A stretch of DNA of 17,141 bases from JBARCX01 sp049794535 (GTDB taxonomy: Bacteria > Pseudomonadota > Gammaproteobacteria > Xanthomonadales > Rhodanobacteraceae): assembly GCA_049794535.1 (NCBI GenBank), contig JBARCX010000194.1, positions 1-17,141 on the forward strand, in the 5' to 3' direction. A program made the translations under genes and the position numbers. This document shows positions 1 through 7,228 of this stretch, piece by piece; position 1 is the stretch's first letter, and every line of letters starts with the position of its first letter. The notes beneath the pieces are model-generated. The model did not search any database and had not been told where the DNA came from. It saw only the letters and a program-made list of their open reading frames with translations.

Positions 1-18
1 CCCATCAGGTGATCTGCC

Positions 19-804
19 ATGTCTGCGTTGCCCAGTCTGTATATCTCCCACGGCTCACCGATGACCGCGCTGCAGCCCGGCCTGACCGGAGAGCGACTGG
101 CGGAACTGGCGGCCGCGCTGCCACGCCCCAAGGCGATCGTGATCGCCAGTGCGCACTGGCTTGCCCACACGCCGCAAGTCGGCGGTGCGGCACATCCGGA
201 AACGATTCACGACTTCTACGGTTTCCCGCAGGCGCTGTTCGATATGCGGTATCCGGCGCCCGGCGCACCAGCGCTAGCAACGAAAGTGACTGCGCTTCTG
301 GATGCGGCCGGCCTCATGCCAACACTCGACCCGACACACGGCATTGACCACGGTGTCTGGGTGCCATTGCACCTGCTCTACCCCAACGCCGATATCCCGA
401 TGATACCGCTGTCGATCCAGCCTGAGCTGGGGCCAGCACATCAGCACGCCGTCGGCCGCGCGCTGGCCCCACTACGCGAGGAAGGCGTGCTGATCATCGG
501 CTCCGGCAGCATCACCCATAACCTGCACGACTTCCGCGCTGGCTACAGCGAGGAGCGCGAGGCCCCGTACGTGCGTCCGTTCATCAGCTGGATCGAAGAG
601 AAGCTGGCAGCAGGTGATGTGGACGCCCTGCTGGATTACCGCCGTCAGGCACCGTTCGCCGAGCGTGCCCATCCCACCGACGAACATTTGCTGCCGCTTT
701 ATGTAGCACTGGGTGCCGCTGGTGAAGCCGCAAAAGCGCAACGGATCGATGCCGGCATCGACCTCGGCTTTCTGGCGATGGATATCTACCGCTTCGACAG
801 CTAA
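19..804 (+). CDS. ygiD: YgiD-type extradiol dioxygenase (LigB/DODA family)
   Basis: This 261-residue protein belongs to the LigB-fold class III extradiol dioxygenase family that includes E. coli YgiD and plant DOPA 4,5-dioxygenase. Members open catechol-type rings using a metal held by histidines. Visible family features are the N-terminal ISHGSP stretch (H11), SAHW (H46), the GIDHGVW block (around residues 108-114), GSGSITHNLH (H167) and the C-terminal AHPTDEHLLPLY (H218, H223). Length fits the family. The start at 19 is supported by an AGGTGA ribosome-binding site about 7 bases upstream. The gene stands alone on the plus strand, and its TAA stop is also the first three bases of a repeat terminus that follows immediately. 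The physiological substrate cannot be read from the sequence. Family assignment is sure; DOPA as substrate is only a family-level guess. Confidence 0.9.
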   Translation: MSALPSLYISHGSPMTALQPGLTGERLAELAAALPRPKAIVIASAHWLAHTPQVGGAAHPETIHDFYGFPQALFDMRYPAPGAPALATKVTALLDAAGLMPTLDPTHGIDHGVWVPLHLLYPNADIPMIPLSIQPELGPAHQHAVGRALAPLREEGVLIIGSGSITHNLHDFRAGYSEEREAPYVRPFISWIEEKLAAGDVDALLDYRRQAPFAERAHPTDEHLLPLYVALGAAGEAAKAQRIDAGIDLGFLAMDIYRFDS

Positions 805-814
805 GAGCCTGTTC
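802..814 (+). repeat. Orphan terminus of the 266-bp repeat
   Basis: The bases TAAGAGCCTGTTC match the outer end (TAA target plus GAGCCTGTT) of the two complete elements at 2290-2555 and 15902-16167. No matching opposite end (AACAGGCTC) is found nearby, and the sequence beyond about 815 is not clearly alignable with the complete copies. It may be a solo or decayed end, or a chance match of about ten bases. TAA here is the ygiD stop codon. Confidence 0.4.
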
Positions 815-829
815 CCATAGCCATCTATT

Positions 830-1216
830 TCAAGCCATTTGTGGCAATGGTGGCTCGCTAGCCCCAGAGGGATCCAGCCAATCCTCTGGGGTCAGCAGCG
901 CCAAGCCATACGCCAGGCGCGCCTTATCGCACTGTGGGTTGGGCGCCCCAAACTCCCATGCTGGCGTCACCTCACGACATACCGAGGGCCGTTGCTCGTA
1001 GATGCCACAGCTGACTGCATCACCCACCGTGCCTTGCAGGGCAATACAGTGCGGCTGCGAAGCCTGTGTGCCGCGCATGACCAATCGGTGCGGGTCGAGT
1101 TTCTCGGTGAACTCGGCAGGCACCACGCCGCCCATGAAACTTTCCGTCTCTGACCAATGAAAGGCCACACGGAAGTGAGCACAACAAGCGCCGCAGCGCA
1201 GACATGGATGACTCAT
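830..1216 (-). CDS. YkgJ family cysteine-cluster protein
   Basis: This small protein (128 residues) has the YkgJ-type putative zinc- or iron-binding cysteine cluster. Its N terminus reads CLRCGACC (C5, C8, C11, C12), followed by C57, C70 and C80 in a QRPSVCREV context and by C96. This spacing is typical of the family, whose members are proposed metal-chelating cytoplasmic proteins without a proven reaction. The longer reading frame to 1279 adds 21 residues unlike family N termini. I therefore take ATG at 1216, where MSHPCLRC resembles E. coli YkgJ. The ribosome-binding site there is weak. It lies downstream of ypfJ on the same strand with a 125-bp gap that holds a possible promoter and a leader hairpin, so it may be transcribed separately. 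Confidence 0.85.
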   Translation of the reverse strand: MSHPCLRCGACCAHFRVAFHWSETESFMGGVVPAEFTEKLDPHRLVMRGTQASQPHCIALQGTVGDAVSCGIYEQRPSVCREVTPAWEFGAPNPQCDKARLAYGLALLTPEDWLDPSGASEPPLPQMA

Positions 1217-1269
1217 GGAAGCCGACGAAAGCGCACCCCCTGGCACGCAGCACGCGGATTCTAGAACGA

Positions 1270-1297
1270 CGAAGGCCAACCATAAAGTGAGCCTTCG
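1270..1297 (-). other. Hairpin in the ykgJ leader
   Basis: Perfect 7-bp arms, CGAAGGC (1270-1276) and GCCTTCG (1291-1297), surround a 14-base loop. It lies between the candidate promoter at 1309-1338 and the ykgJ start. No T-run follows on the minus strand, so a terminator is unlikely. Its function is unknown. Confidence 0.35.
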
Positions 1298-1308
1298 AAT
1301 CCATCATA

Positions 1309-1338
1309 TTTATACGAATAGTGCTACTCAGACTGCAA
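1309..1338 (-). promoter_or_regulatory. Candidate sigma-70 promoter for ykgJ
   Basis: On the minus strand TTGCAG (1338-1333) and TATAAA (1314-1309) are separated by 18 bases. The -10 box sits in an AT-rich patch that stands out from the GC-rich surroundings. It starts four bases beyond the ypfJ stop and would give a leader of about 85 bases. The -35 match is poor. Confidence 0.4.
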
Positions 1339-1341
1339 AGC

Positions 1342-2208
1342 TCAGGGTGTTCCGGCAAACGTATTGCACTGCCCGATATCGCCGCTCGCCAGCCCCGTTT
1401 TGAACCATTTCACGCGCTGCGCCGAGGTGCCGTGAGTGAACGAATCAGGCACCACTTGACCACGCGCTTCCCGCTGCAAGGTGTCGTCGCCAATCTGGCT
1501 AGCTGCATTGAGCGCGGACTCCACATCGCCCGGCTGCAGCCATTGCAGGCGTTGCTGAGTACGGTTGGCCCACACGCCGGCAAAACAGTCAGCCTGCAAT
1601 TCTTGCCGCACCGACAGGCCATCGGCCCCATCCATCGGTACGCCCTGCCGCTGCAGCTGGCTGACCTTGTCGAACACGCCAAGTAACTTCTGTACGTGAT
1701 GGCCGACTTCGTGCGCGATCACATAGGCTTGGGCGAAATCGCCGCTGGCATGAAAGCGAGTCTGCAGTTCCTGGAAAAAGCCCAGGTCCAGATAGATCTT
1801 CTGATCGCCGGGGCAATAGAACGGCCCCACCGCCGTCGATGCCGCACCGCAAGCGGTATTTACGCCGCCCTGGAACAGGTCCAGCTTCGGGTCGGTATAC
1901 GTCTTCCCTGCCGAAGCAAAGATGTCTCCCCAGGTTTTCTCGGTAGAACCGAGAATCTTCGAGACGAATTCTTTTTGTTGCGGATCGACCTGTGCCGGCT
2001 GGCTGGTTTGCGTCGGAGCGCTGGCTTGACCACCGCCCTGATCGAGCAACGCCAGCGGGTTCTTGAAAAACACCCAGCCCAAGATCGCCAGGATGATCAT
2101 GCCGCCGATGCCCATGCCGCGACCGCCACCGAAACGGGGGCCGCCTCCGCCACCACCACCGCTATCGACCTCGACGTTGTTGCTGGTTTCGCCTTTCTGC
2201 CAGTCCAT
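1342..2208 (-). CDS. ypfJ: YpfJ-like neutral zinc metallopeptidase, membrane anchored
   Basis: This 288-residue protein matches the YpfJ/putative neutral zinc metallopeptidase family. It opens with MDWQKGE and a glycine-rich stretch (residues 17-36), then has one membrane segment (about 36-53, GMIILAILGWVFF). A low-complexity linker precedes the peptidase domain. The catalytic motif HEVGHH is at 166-171 inside AYVIAHEVGHHVQ. A downstream RQELQADCFAG block (E203, D207) carries the likely third metal ligand. Start ATG at 2208 is preferred over the frame's first start at 2232 because a strong GAGGGG site lies 4 bases upstream and the family begins MDWxxG. The active site should lie on the periplasmic side. 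The substrate is unknown. Confidence 0.9.
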   Translation of the reverse strand: MDWQKGETSNNVEVDSGGGGGGGPRFGGGRGMGIGGMIILAILGWVFFKNPLALLDQGGGQASAPTQTSQPAQVDPQQKEFVSKILGSTEKTWGDIFASAGKTYTDPKLDLFQGGVNTACGAASTAVGPFYCPGDQKIYLDLGFFQELQTRFHASGDFAQAYVIAHEVGHHVQKLLGVFDKVSQLQRQGVPMDGADGLSVRQELQADCFAGVWANRTQQRLQWLQPGDVESALNAASQIGDDTLQREARGQVVPDSFTHGTSAQRVKWFKTGLASGDIGQCNTFAGTP

Positions 2209-2289
2209 GAGTCCCCTCGCTGACCAATGCACCGCCGCCGGCGCTCCGCCGCGACGATAGCGCCTCTCGAGTTGTCACGCCAAACCTAA

Positions 2290-2555
2290 GAGCCTGTTTA
2301 CGATCTCTGCGTAGCTCGCGTTGCCCCTAAGTGGCCGCCATGTGGTGGTGCATGGCACAGCGCCTGACTGGGCGCCAGGTCAAGCCGCGCACTACCGCAT
2401 GGTGGCCACTTAGGAGCAACCCTCCGGGCCGGGTCCGTTTGCCCACACGGCAGCGTCATCACTCAATCGTGTATCGACATACACTCACTCGATCTTCCTT
2501 GCCCTGCGCGCAAACAGATCCCGTCGCGAGCCACACAGAGATCATAAACAGGCTC
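2290..2555 (+). mobile_element. 266-bp palindromic repeat element, copy 1
   Basis: The element begins GAGCCTGTTTA and ends TAAACAGGCTC. Its imperfect terminal inverted repeats span about 31 bp (2290-2320 and 2525-2555, three mismatches). It is flanked by a direct TAA duplication (2287-2289 and 2556-2558). Inside is a long hairpin with 26-base arms (2326-2351 and 2389-2414) broken only by three G-T type pairs. No transposase is encoded. A reading frame from 2331 runs out through the right terminus and is probably not a gene. Size, TIRs and TNA target duplication suggest a MITE-like non-autonomous element, possibly mobilised by an IS5-family (IS1031-type) transposase. That family link is inference. 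It sits between ypfJ and the MAPEG gene, 30 bp before the latter, so it may affect MAPEG expression. Confidence 0.85.
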
Positions 2556-2588
2556 TAAAGTTGGGCTTCCATTTCCCGAGACTCCAAC

Positions 2589-2984
2589 ATGCCTCAACAC
2601 TTACCCGCCCTGGTCACCCTGCTTACCGTGCTGCTGCAGTTCGCTACGATGTTCGTCGTGGGCCGCGCACGCGAAAAATACGGCATCAAGGCGCCAGCGA
2701 TCAGTGGCAACACGGCGTTTGAACAGGCCTATCGGGTGCAGATGAACACGCTGGAAGCCACTGTCATGTTTCTGCCGACGCTGTGGGTCGCGACGTATTA
2801 CGGCTTTGCGATGTGGGCTGGCGTGGCTGGGCTGATATGGGTGGTCGGCCGGGTCTGGTACATGCTGGCCTACCTGCGCGATGCCTCCAAGCGCGGCCCC
2901 GGTTACATGCTGAGCATGATCGGCTGGGCCGCTACGCTGATTATGGCTGGCATCGGCCTTACCCGGGCGATGCTGCTCGGCTGA
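2589..2984 (+). CDS. MAPEG family membrane protein
   Basis: This 131-residue protein has four predicted membrane helices and the MAPEG (membrane-associated eicosanoid/glutathione metabolism) pattern. The first helix (about residues 5-25) is followed by VGRAREKYGIKAP, then the FEQAYRVQMNTLE stretch that carries the conserved Arg/Asn/Glu positions of the family. Helices 2 and 3 are joined by the GRVWYMLAYLRDASKRGPGYM segment. Bacterial members are small inner-membrane proteins, some with glutathione transferase or peroxidase activity; the substrate here cannot be told. The start ATG at 2589 is the first in frame but has only a weak GAG ribosome-binding site. It lies 30 bp after repeat copy 1, so any native promoter must be within or beyond the element. 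Confidence 0.9.
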   Translation: MPQHLPALVTLLTVLLQFATMFVVGRAREKYGIKAPAISGNTAFEQAYRVQMNTLEATVMFLPTLWVATYYGFAMWAGVAGLIWVVGRVWYMLAYLRDASKRGPGYMLSMIGWAATLIMAGIGLTRAMLLG

Positions 2985-2996
2985 GCAACACGGCCT

Positions 2997-3023
2997 GGCG
3001 GACCTGTCTCTTACTGGTCCGCC
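2997..3023. terminator. Hairpin between convergent MAPEG and terC genes
   Basis: Perfect 8-bp arms GGCGGACC (2997-3004) and GGTCCGCC (3016-3023) enclose an 11-base loop. It sits between two convergent stops and overlaps the last codons of the terC-like gene. No T-run follows on either strand, so intrinsic termination is only possible, not shown. Confidence 0.4.
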
Positions 3024-4564
3024 GGCATTACCTTCAGCCGCTCGATTCGCGCACCATCCATCGTGATCACTTCCAACCGCAGGCCATCGCTGACAATCGC
3101 TTCACCGGCCTGCGGCAAGCGGCCCAGTTGCTGCAACACGTAGCCCGCCAAGGTGGAGAAATCGTCCTCGCTTTTCAGGCGACGACCGAGCAGTTGTTCC
3201 ACTCTGCGCAGGTCGAGGCTGGCGTCCAGTAGCCACGCGCCATCGGCCTCTTGTACAGCAGCGGGATCGCTACCGGGCTCGTCCTGAAATTCACCCGCGA
3301 TCACTTCGAGTACATCGGCCGGCGTGGCCATCCCGAGCACGCTGCCGTATTCGTCGACGATCAACGCGACTTGCAGCGGCGCGCTACGAAACGCCTCGAT
3401 CAAGCGCAATACGCTGAGCGACTCCAGCACCGTGAGAGGCTTACGCACTACGCGCTCGACATCGATACGGCCATGATCGAGCAGGCTGGCCATCAAGTCG
3501 CGCGAAGAGGCCACGCCGAGCAATTGATCGAGATCGTCATGCGCAACGGGCAACCAGTGATGTGGCGCGGCGTCCATTTCGGCACGTAGTACCTCCATCG
3601 GTTCGCGCGGATCGATCCAGCTGATCTCCGGTCGTGGCGTCATGATCGAACGCACGGGTCGCTGCGCAAGATCGAGTACGCCCTGCACCATCGATAATTC
3701 ATCCTTGCCGAATACGGCCGCACGGTTATCAACGGTCGCTACCGTTGTGGGTACGTCGGACTCATCCTCGCCACCGGCACCCAGCATGCGCAATACCGTC
3801 TGCGCTGTGCGCTCGCGCAAATGGCGTGCACTACTGAAAAGGCTGCGCCGGCGATTGCGTCGCATGGTTTGATTGAACGCCTCGATCATGATCGAGAAGC
3901 CGATCGCGGCGTATAGGTACCCCTTCGGAATGTGGAACCCAAAGCCCTCGGCAATCAGGCTGAAGCCGATCATCAACAAGAACGACAGACACAGGATGAT
4001 CACCGTCGGCCGTGCATTGACGAATGCGGTGAGTGGCTTGCTGGCACTGATCATCAACACCATCGCGATCACGACCGCGACCATCATCACCGACAGCTGA
4101 TTGACCATGCCGACCGCGGTGATCACCGAGTCGAGCGAGAACACCGCATCGAGCGCCACGATCTGCGCCACCACGACCCAGAAGCGCGCCATCGCGCGGC
4201 CGCCAGCAGCGTCATCATCCGGTGCTTCCAGCCGCTCGTGCAGCTCTAAGGTGGCCTTGAACAACAAGAATGCACCACCGAGCAACAGGATGATGTCGCG
4301 CCAGGACAGCGACAGGGCATACCAGGTAATGATCGGTGTGGTTAGCCGCGCCAGCCAGCTCAGCGCACCCAGCAAAGCCAGGCGCATCACTAGCGCCAAT
4401 GCCAAGCCGAGGATGCGTGCCCGATCGCGCAGCGCCGGTGGCAATTTGTCGGCGAGGATCGCGACGAACACGAGGTTGTCGATACCGAGCACGATCTCCA
4501 GCACCACCAAGGTGAGGAGTCCGGCCCAGGCAGTGGGGTCGGCAAGCCAGTCGAATGCAAACAT
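3011..4564 (-). CDS. TerC-CBS-CorC membrane protein (YoaE/YegH type)
   Basis: This 517-residue protein has the same architecture and size as E. coli YoaE and YegH. The TerC membrane domain fills residues 1 to about 235, with seven or so helices. It carries the two acidic signatures VLGIDNLVF (27-33) and VFSLDSVIT (141-149), which in TerC proteins probably bind metal ions. A basic linker (235-255) leads to a CBS pair (about 306-425; RSIMTPR, then VDEYGSVLGMATPADVLE). A CorC_HlyC transporter-associated domain follows (about 437-515). The likely role is metal ion export or homeostasis at the inner membrane; Mn or Mg handling is family-level inference. The ATG at 4564 is fixed by an in-frame TGA two codons upstream. 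The visible ribosome-binding site is weak. It diverges from the CPBP gene at 4735. Confidence 0.9.
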   Translation of the reverse strand: MFAFDWLADPTAWAGLLTLVVLEIVLGIDNLVFVAILADKLPPALRDRARILGLALALVMRLALLGALSWLARLTTPIITWYALSLSWRDIILLLGGAFLLFKATLELHERLEAPDDDAAGGRAMARFWVVVAQIVALDAVFSLDSVITAVGMVNQLSVMMVAVVIAMVLMISASKPLTAFVNARPTVIILCLSFLLMIGFSLIAEGFGFHIPKGYLYAAIGFSIMIEAFNQTMRRNRRRSLFSSARHLRERTAQTVLRMLGAGGEDESDVPTTVATVDNRAAVFGKDELSMVQGVLDLAQRPVRSIMTPRPEISWIDPREPMEVLRAEMDAAPHHWLPVAHDDLDQLLGVASSRDLMASLLDHGRIDVERVVRKPLTVLESLSVLRLIEAFRSAPLQVALIVDEYGSVLGMATPADVLEVIAGEFQDEPGSDPAAVQEADGAWLLDASLDLRRVEQLLGRRLKSEDDFSTLAGYVLQQLGRLPQAGEAIVSDGLRLEVITMDGARIERLKVMPADQ

Positions 4565-4655
4565 GGGTCAGCACCGTAGCGCCGAATGTCCTCCGTAGTT
4601 AAGTCAACCCACCATCAAGGCCGGCCTGTTCCAGACCATGCCGGAGGGCAGGATT

Positions 4656-4695
4656 GCACGATCACTGTGCCCCGGCTAGCGTGATCCCATCGTGC
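4656..4695. repeat. Interrupted inverted repeat in a divergent gap
   Basis: The arm GCACGATCAC (4656-4665) faces GTGATCCCATCGTGC (4681-4695). The two pair fully apart from a five-base bulge. It lies in the 170-bp gap between the divergent terC-like and CPBP genes, about 40 bp before the CPBP start. It could be an operator or leader hairpin. Nothing else is recognised in this gap. Confidence 0.3.
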
Positions 4696-4734
4696 ATGGC
4701 CATGGCCATCGTCCACGCCATTGAAGAGTAAGCC

Positions 4735-5547
4735 ATGGACATGACGCCAAACACCGCCCCTCAATCCACCATGCAGGGTCGTCTACCCGGGTTATGGATG
4801 GCGCTGGGTTTGATCGCAATGTACTTCCTGCTGCAGATGGTCATCGGCAGCCTGGTCAGCTTGATCATTGGCTTCGCCGCCGGCATCACCCGGCATGGCA
4901 ACAGTGCAGCCGATATCCATGCACAGCTGCAGGCTGTCATGGACCGCCCAAATACCAGTTCGCTACTGGCGATCATCACGCTCCCCCTGGCGGCACTGAT
5001 CATCCTGTACCTTGCCCGGCGCAGCTGGCCAACGCTATGGGCGCTGCGACAGCCCCCAGGGCTGGGCATGGCGCGTCCCATTTCACCCATCTTCTATGGC
5101 ATCGCGATAGGTACCGGATTGCTGATGCCGATGCTGGGTGGCTATGTCACTCAGATACTGGCGCACGGCCAGGAGGTCTCCCAGAACGTGGTGCAAATGG
5201 GACGCGGCACCTCAAGTGAACTGCGCATCCCGTTGCTGCTGATCGTCGTCAGTGTCGGGCCACTCGTGGAGGAATTGCTGTTTCGTGGCGTGCTGCTATC
5301 TGCACTGATGCAACGTATGCGGATGAGCATGGCCGTGACCGCAAGCGTGCTGCTGTTTGCCGCCGTGCATCTGCCAGGCCTCGACTTTAAATGGTATGCC
5401 CTGCCCGACCTGATGCTGCTTGCAGCCGCGCTGTGCTGGCTGCGACTGAAATCCGGCTCGTTGTGGCCGGCGGTACTGGCACACGGCATCAACAATCTAT
5501 TCGCGATGACAGCGGTGTTTATGGCCGCGGCTCAACAGCACAGTTGA
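4735..5547 (+). CDS. CPBP family intramembrane glutamic endopeptidase
   Basis: This 270-residue polytopic membrane protein carries all CPBP (CAAX protease and bacteriocin-processing, Abi) motifs. Motif 1 is VEELLFRGVLL with E179, E180 and R184. Motif 2 is FAAVHLPG with H212. The last is HGINNL with H250 and N254. Helices lie at about 22-48, 76-94, 118-142, 165-177, 200-213 and 222-262. Such proteins are intramembrane proteases with varied roles in peptide processing, self-immunity or membrane protein turnover. No bacteriocin or prenylated partner is visible nearby, so the function is open. The ATG at 4735 has a GAAGAG site 6 bases upstream. It converges with maf 32 bp downstream. Confidence 0.88.
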   Translation: MDMTPNTAPQSTMQGRLPGLWMALGLIAMYFLLQMVIGSLVSLIIGFAAGITRHGNSAADIHAQLQAVMDRPNTSSLLAIITLPLAALIILYLARRSWPTLWALRQPPGLGMARPISPIFYGIAIGTGLLMPMLGGYVTQILAHGQEVSQNVVQMGRGTSSELRIPLLLIVVSVGPLVEELLFRGVLLSALMQRMRMSMAVTASVLLFAAVHLPGLDFKWYALPDLMLLAAALCWLRLKSGSLWPAVLAHGINNLFAMTAVFMAAAQQHS

Positions 5548-5579
5548 TTGCAGCGCGACAGGATCGGATTGGTACTTAA

Positions 5580-6158
5580 TCAGGTCGCGGGCACGATGCC
5601 AAAGCTGCGCAACAGACGTGCGGTTTCAAATAAGGGCAAACCCATCACGCCGGAATAACTCCCGGCCAGATGCTCGATCAACGTCGCGCCACACCCCTGA
5701 ATTGCGTATGCACCCGCCTTACCGAAAGGTTCGTTGGTAGCCACGTAAGCAGCGATGGTCGCCTCATCGAGCGCACTGAAACGCACCTGCGACACGCATA
5801 CCTCGCAACGTTCCTGCGCTGCGCTGACCACCCATACGGCGGAGACCACCGCATGCGTATGCCCTGACAATCGCCGCAACATCGCCATCGCATCGGCGGC
5901 ATCAACGGGCTTACCGAACACTTCGTCGGCCAGCACCACTTCGGTATCCGCGCCGAGCACCATGGCGTTGGCATCAACGCCGGCCAAATGCATCAACCCT
6001 GCTCGTGCTTTGTCGCGGGCAACGCGACTCACATAATCTTCCGGCGACTCATGGAGCGCACGCTGCTCAGGCACCTCGATATCGAGCGTGGCAAACGCCA
6101 CACCCAACTGCTCAAGCAACTGACGTCGACGCGGAGACTGCGAAGCAAGGTGGAGCAT
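5580..6158 (-). CDS. maf: Maf nucleotide pyrophosphatase, YhdE type
   Basis: This 192-residue protein is a Maf/HAM1-fold nucleoside triphosphate pyrophosphatase. Visible are LASQSPRRRQLLEQLG at the N terminus, EDYVSRVARDKARAG, the catalytic region VLGADTEVVL, GKPVDAADAMAMLRRLSGHTH, and the C-terminal GKAGAYAIQGCGATLIEHLAGSYSGVMGLPL (split here by family blocks). The pattern follows E. coli YhdE, which hydrolyses dTTP and UTP, more than YceF. The reading frame stays open to 6332, but the first 58 residues of that frame do not resemble Maf. The family start MLHLASQSP at 6158 has GGAA upstream. In relatives maf commonly follows rlmH directly; here a GNAT gene lies between them. Confidence 0.93.
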   Translation of the reverse strand: MLHLASQSPRRRQLLEQLGVAFATLDIEVPEQRALHESPEDYVSRVARDKARAGLMHLAGVDANAMVLGADTEVVLADEVFGKPVDAADAMAMLRRLSGHTHAVVSAVWVVSAAQERCEVCVSQVRFSALDEATIAAYVATNEPFGKAGAYAIQGCGATLIEHLAGSYSGVMGLPLFETARLLRSFGIVPAT

Positions 6159-6201
6159 GCGGCGTTCCAGAATGACTAGGAAGCCACAAGCATAACGGCG
6201 C

Positions 6202-6651
6202 TCAAAGCGTGAGGCTGTATTCGCGATATTGCTCGTCGCGCACCCAGCCCAACGACTCGTACAACCGTTGCGCCGGCAGATTGTCATGCGCGGTGGACAG
6301 TGACATCCCCGATACCCCCATCGCACGGCCATGCTCGGCCGCCGCCTGCATCAGTGCTACCGCCACACCGTGACGCCTGGCTTCCGCCTGCACATACAGA
6401 TCATTGAGCAAATAGCGCCGCGTGGCACGTACCGATGAGAACAGCGGATATAACTGGATAAATCCAACGCCACGCCCCTGCTCGTCTAATGCAAGCAACA
6501 ACACGGATTCGTGATGCTGGAAACGCTCGGCAAGAAAACGCCGAGCCAAGGCGATGTCAGCCGGCTGCCCATAGAACTGGCGGTAGGCATCGAATAGCGG
6601 AGCCAGCGTATCCAGATCATGGATCGTGGCGTGGCGGATCTGAAACCTCAT
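6202..6651 (-). CDS. GNAT family N-acetyltransferase
   Basis: This protein of 149 residues has the GNAT fold order. It shows an N-terminal IRHATIHDLDTLAPLF strand-helix, a central LLNDLYVQAEARRHGVAVALM block carrying the acetyl-CoA pyrophosphate loop (R-R-H-G-V-A), and the C-terminal LSTAHDNLPAQRLYESLGW motif usual for the family. The acceptor substrate is unknown. An in-frame ATG lies 18 bases further upstream (6669). I prefer ATG at 6651 because a GAGG site sits about 8 bases before it while the first ATG has none. It lies between rlmH (93 bp upstream) and maf (43 bp downstream) on the same strand, probably as a lineage-specific insertion into the rlmH-maf operon. Confidence 0.88.
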   Translation of the reverse strand: MRFQIRHATIHDLDTLAPLFDAYRQFYGQPADIALARRFLAERFQHHESVLLLALDEQGRGVGFIQLYPLFSSVRATRRYLLNDLYVQAEARRHGVAVALMQAAAEHGRAMGVSGMSLSTAHDNLPAQRLYESLGWVRDEQYREYSLTL

Positions 6652-6722
6652 GCGGACAACCTCGGTCATGGGGAAACCGAAGCTTCACGCGCATGGCTTT
6701 CGCCAAGCTGCCGTTAGAACCC

Positions 6723-6738
6723 GTCTAAAACTTTAGAC
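6723..6738. repeat. AT-rich near-palindrome after rlmH
   Basis: GTCTAAA-AC-TTTAGAC is a 7-bp perfect inverted repeat with a two-base centre, six bases past the rlmH stop and about 72 bp before the GNAT start. The spacer is too short for an RNA hairpin loop. It would suit a dimeric regulator, but nothing supports that beyond symmetry. Confidence 0.25.
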
Positions 6739-6744
6739 AGGCCA

Positions 6745-7215
6745 TCAAGCGCGATGGTAAGGGTGTCCCGCCGTTATCGTGGTAGCGCGATACAACTGTT
6801 CGGCCAACACTAATCGCACCAGCATGTGCGGCAAGGTCAGCGGGCCGAGTGACCAGCGCTGATCGGCACGCGCCAGTACTTCGGGCGCGTGCCCATCCGG
6901 GCCGCCGATCAGAAACGCCAGATCGCGACCGGCCATACGCCACTTTGCCAATTCCTCGGCCAGTTCTTCGCTGGACCAGGTTTTGCCGCGACCATCGAGT
7001 GCGACAACGTGAATATCTCGCGGCAAGGCGGCGAGAATCGCCGCACCTTCGTCCTGTATGGCTCGTGCATCATCGCGGCCTTTGCCGCGCACGCCAGGTT
7101 TCAGTTCGATCAATTCAAGCGGCAGCTCGTGCGAAAGCCGCTTGCGATATTCGGCGAAACCTTCCGCCACCCAACCGGGCATGCGTTCGCCAACAGCGAT
7201 CAGGCGTGCACGCAT
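6745..7215 (-). CDS. rlmH: 23S rRNA pseudouridine1915 N3-methyltransferase RlmH
   Basis: RlmH is a SPOUT-class methyltransferase that methylates N3 of pseudouridine 1915 in helix 69 of 23S rRNA, acting on assembled ribosomes with S-adenosylmethionine. At 156 residues the protein matches the family length. Typical features are the N-terminal MRARLIAVGERMPGWV, HVVALDGRGKTWSSEELA, the SAM-binding knot segment FLIGGPDGH (about 101-109), and the C-terminal LPHMLVRLVLAEQLYRA ending in GHPYHRA with the conserved HPYH. It begins 13 bp after the rsfS stop, so the two are probably one transcript, as in most proteobacteria. Confidence 0.97.
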   Translation of the reverse strand: MRARLIAVGERMPGWVAEGFAEYRKRLSHELPLELIELKPGVRGKGRDDARAIQDEGAAILAALPRDIHVVALDGRGKTWSSEELAEELAKWRMAGRDLAFLIGGPDGHAPEVLARADQRWSLGPLTLPHMLVRLVLAEQLYRATTITAGHPYHRA

Positions 7216-7228
7216 GCGTGTTCGAGAC

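Noticed and set aside
2331..2558. 75-residue frame inside repeat copy 1, partly matched by a 68-residue frame (15899-16105, minus) in copy 2
   Set aside because: The similarity follows from the repeat itself. Both frames run out through the terminal repeat, have no recognised domain or good ribosome-binding site, and cover a hairpin-forming region.
5526..5582. CGCGAC/GTCGCG arms as a terminator between the CPBP gene and maf
   Set aside because: Six-base arms with a loop of about 26 bases and no T-run are too weak to call.
6159..6332. N-terminal extension of maf to 6332
   Set aside because: The extra 58 residues have no Maf resemblance and overlap the end of the GNAT gene; the conserved start is at 6158.
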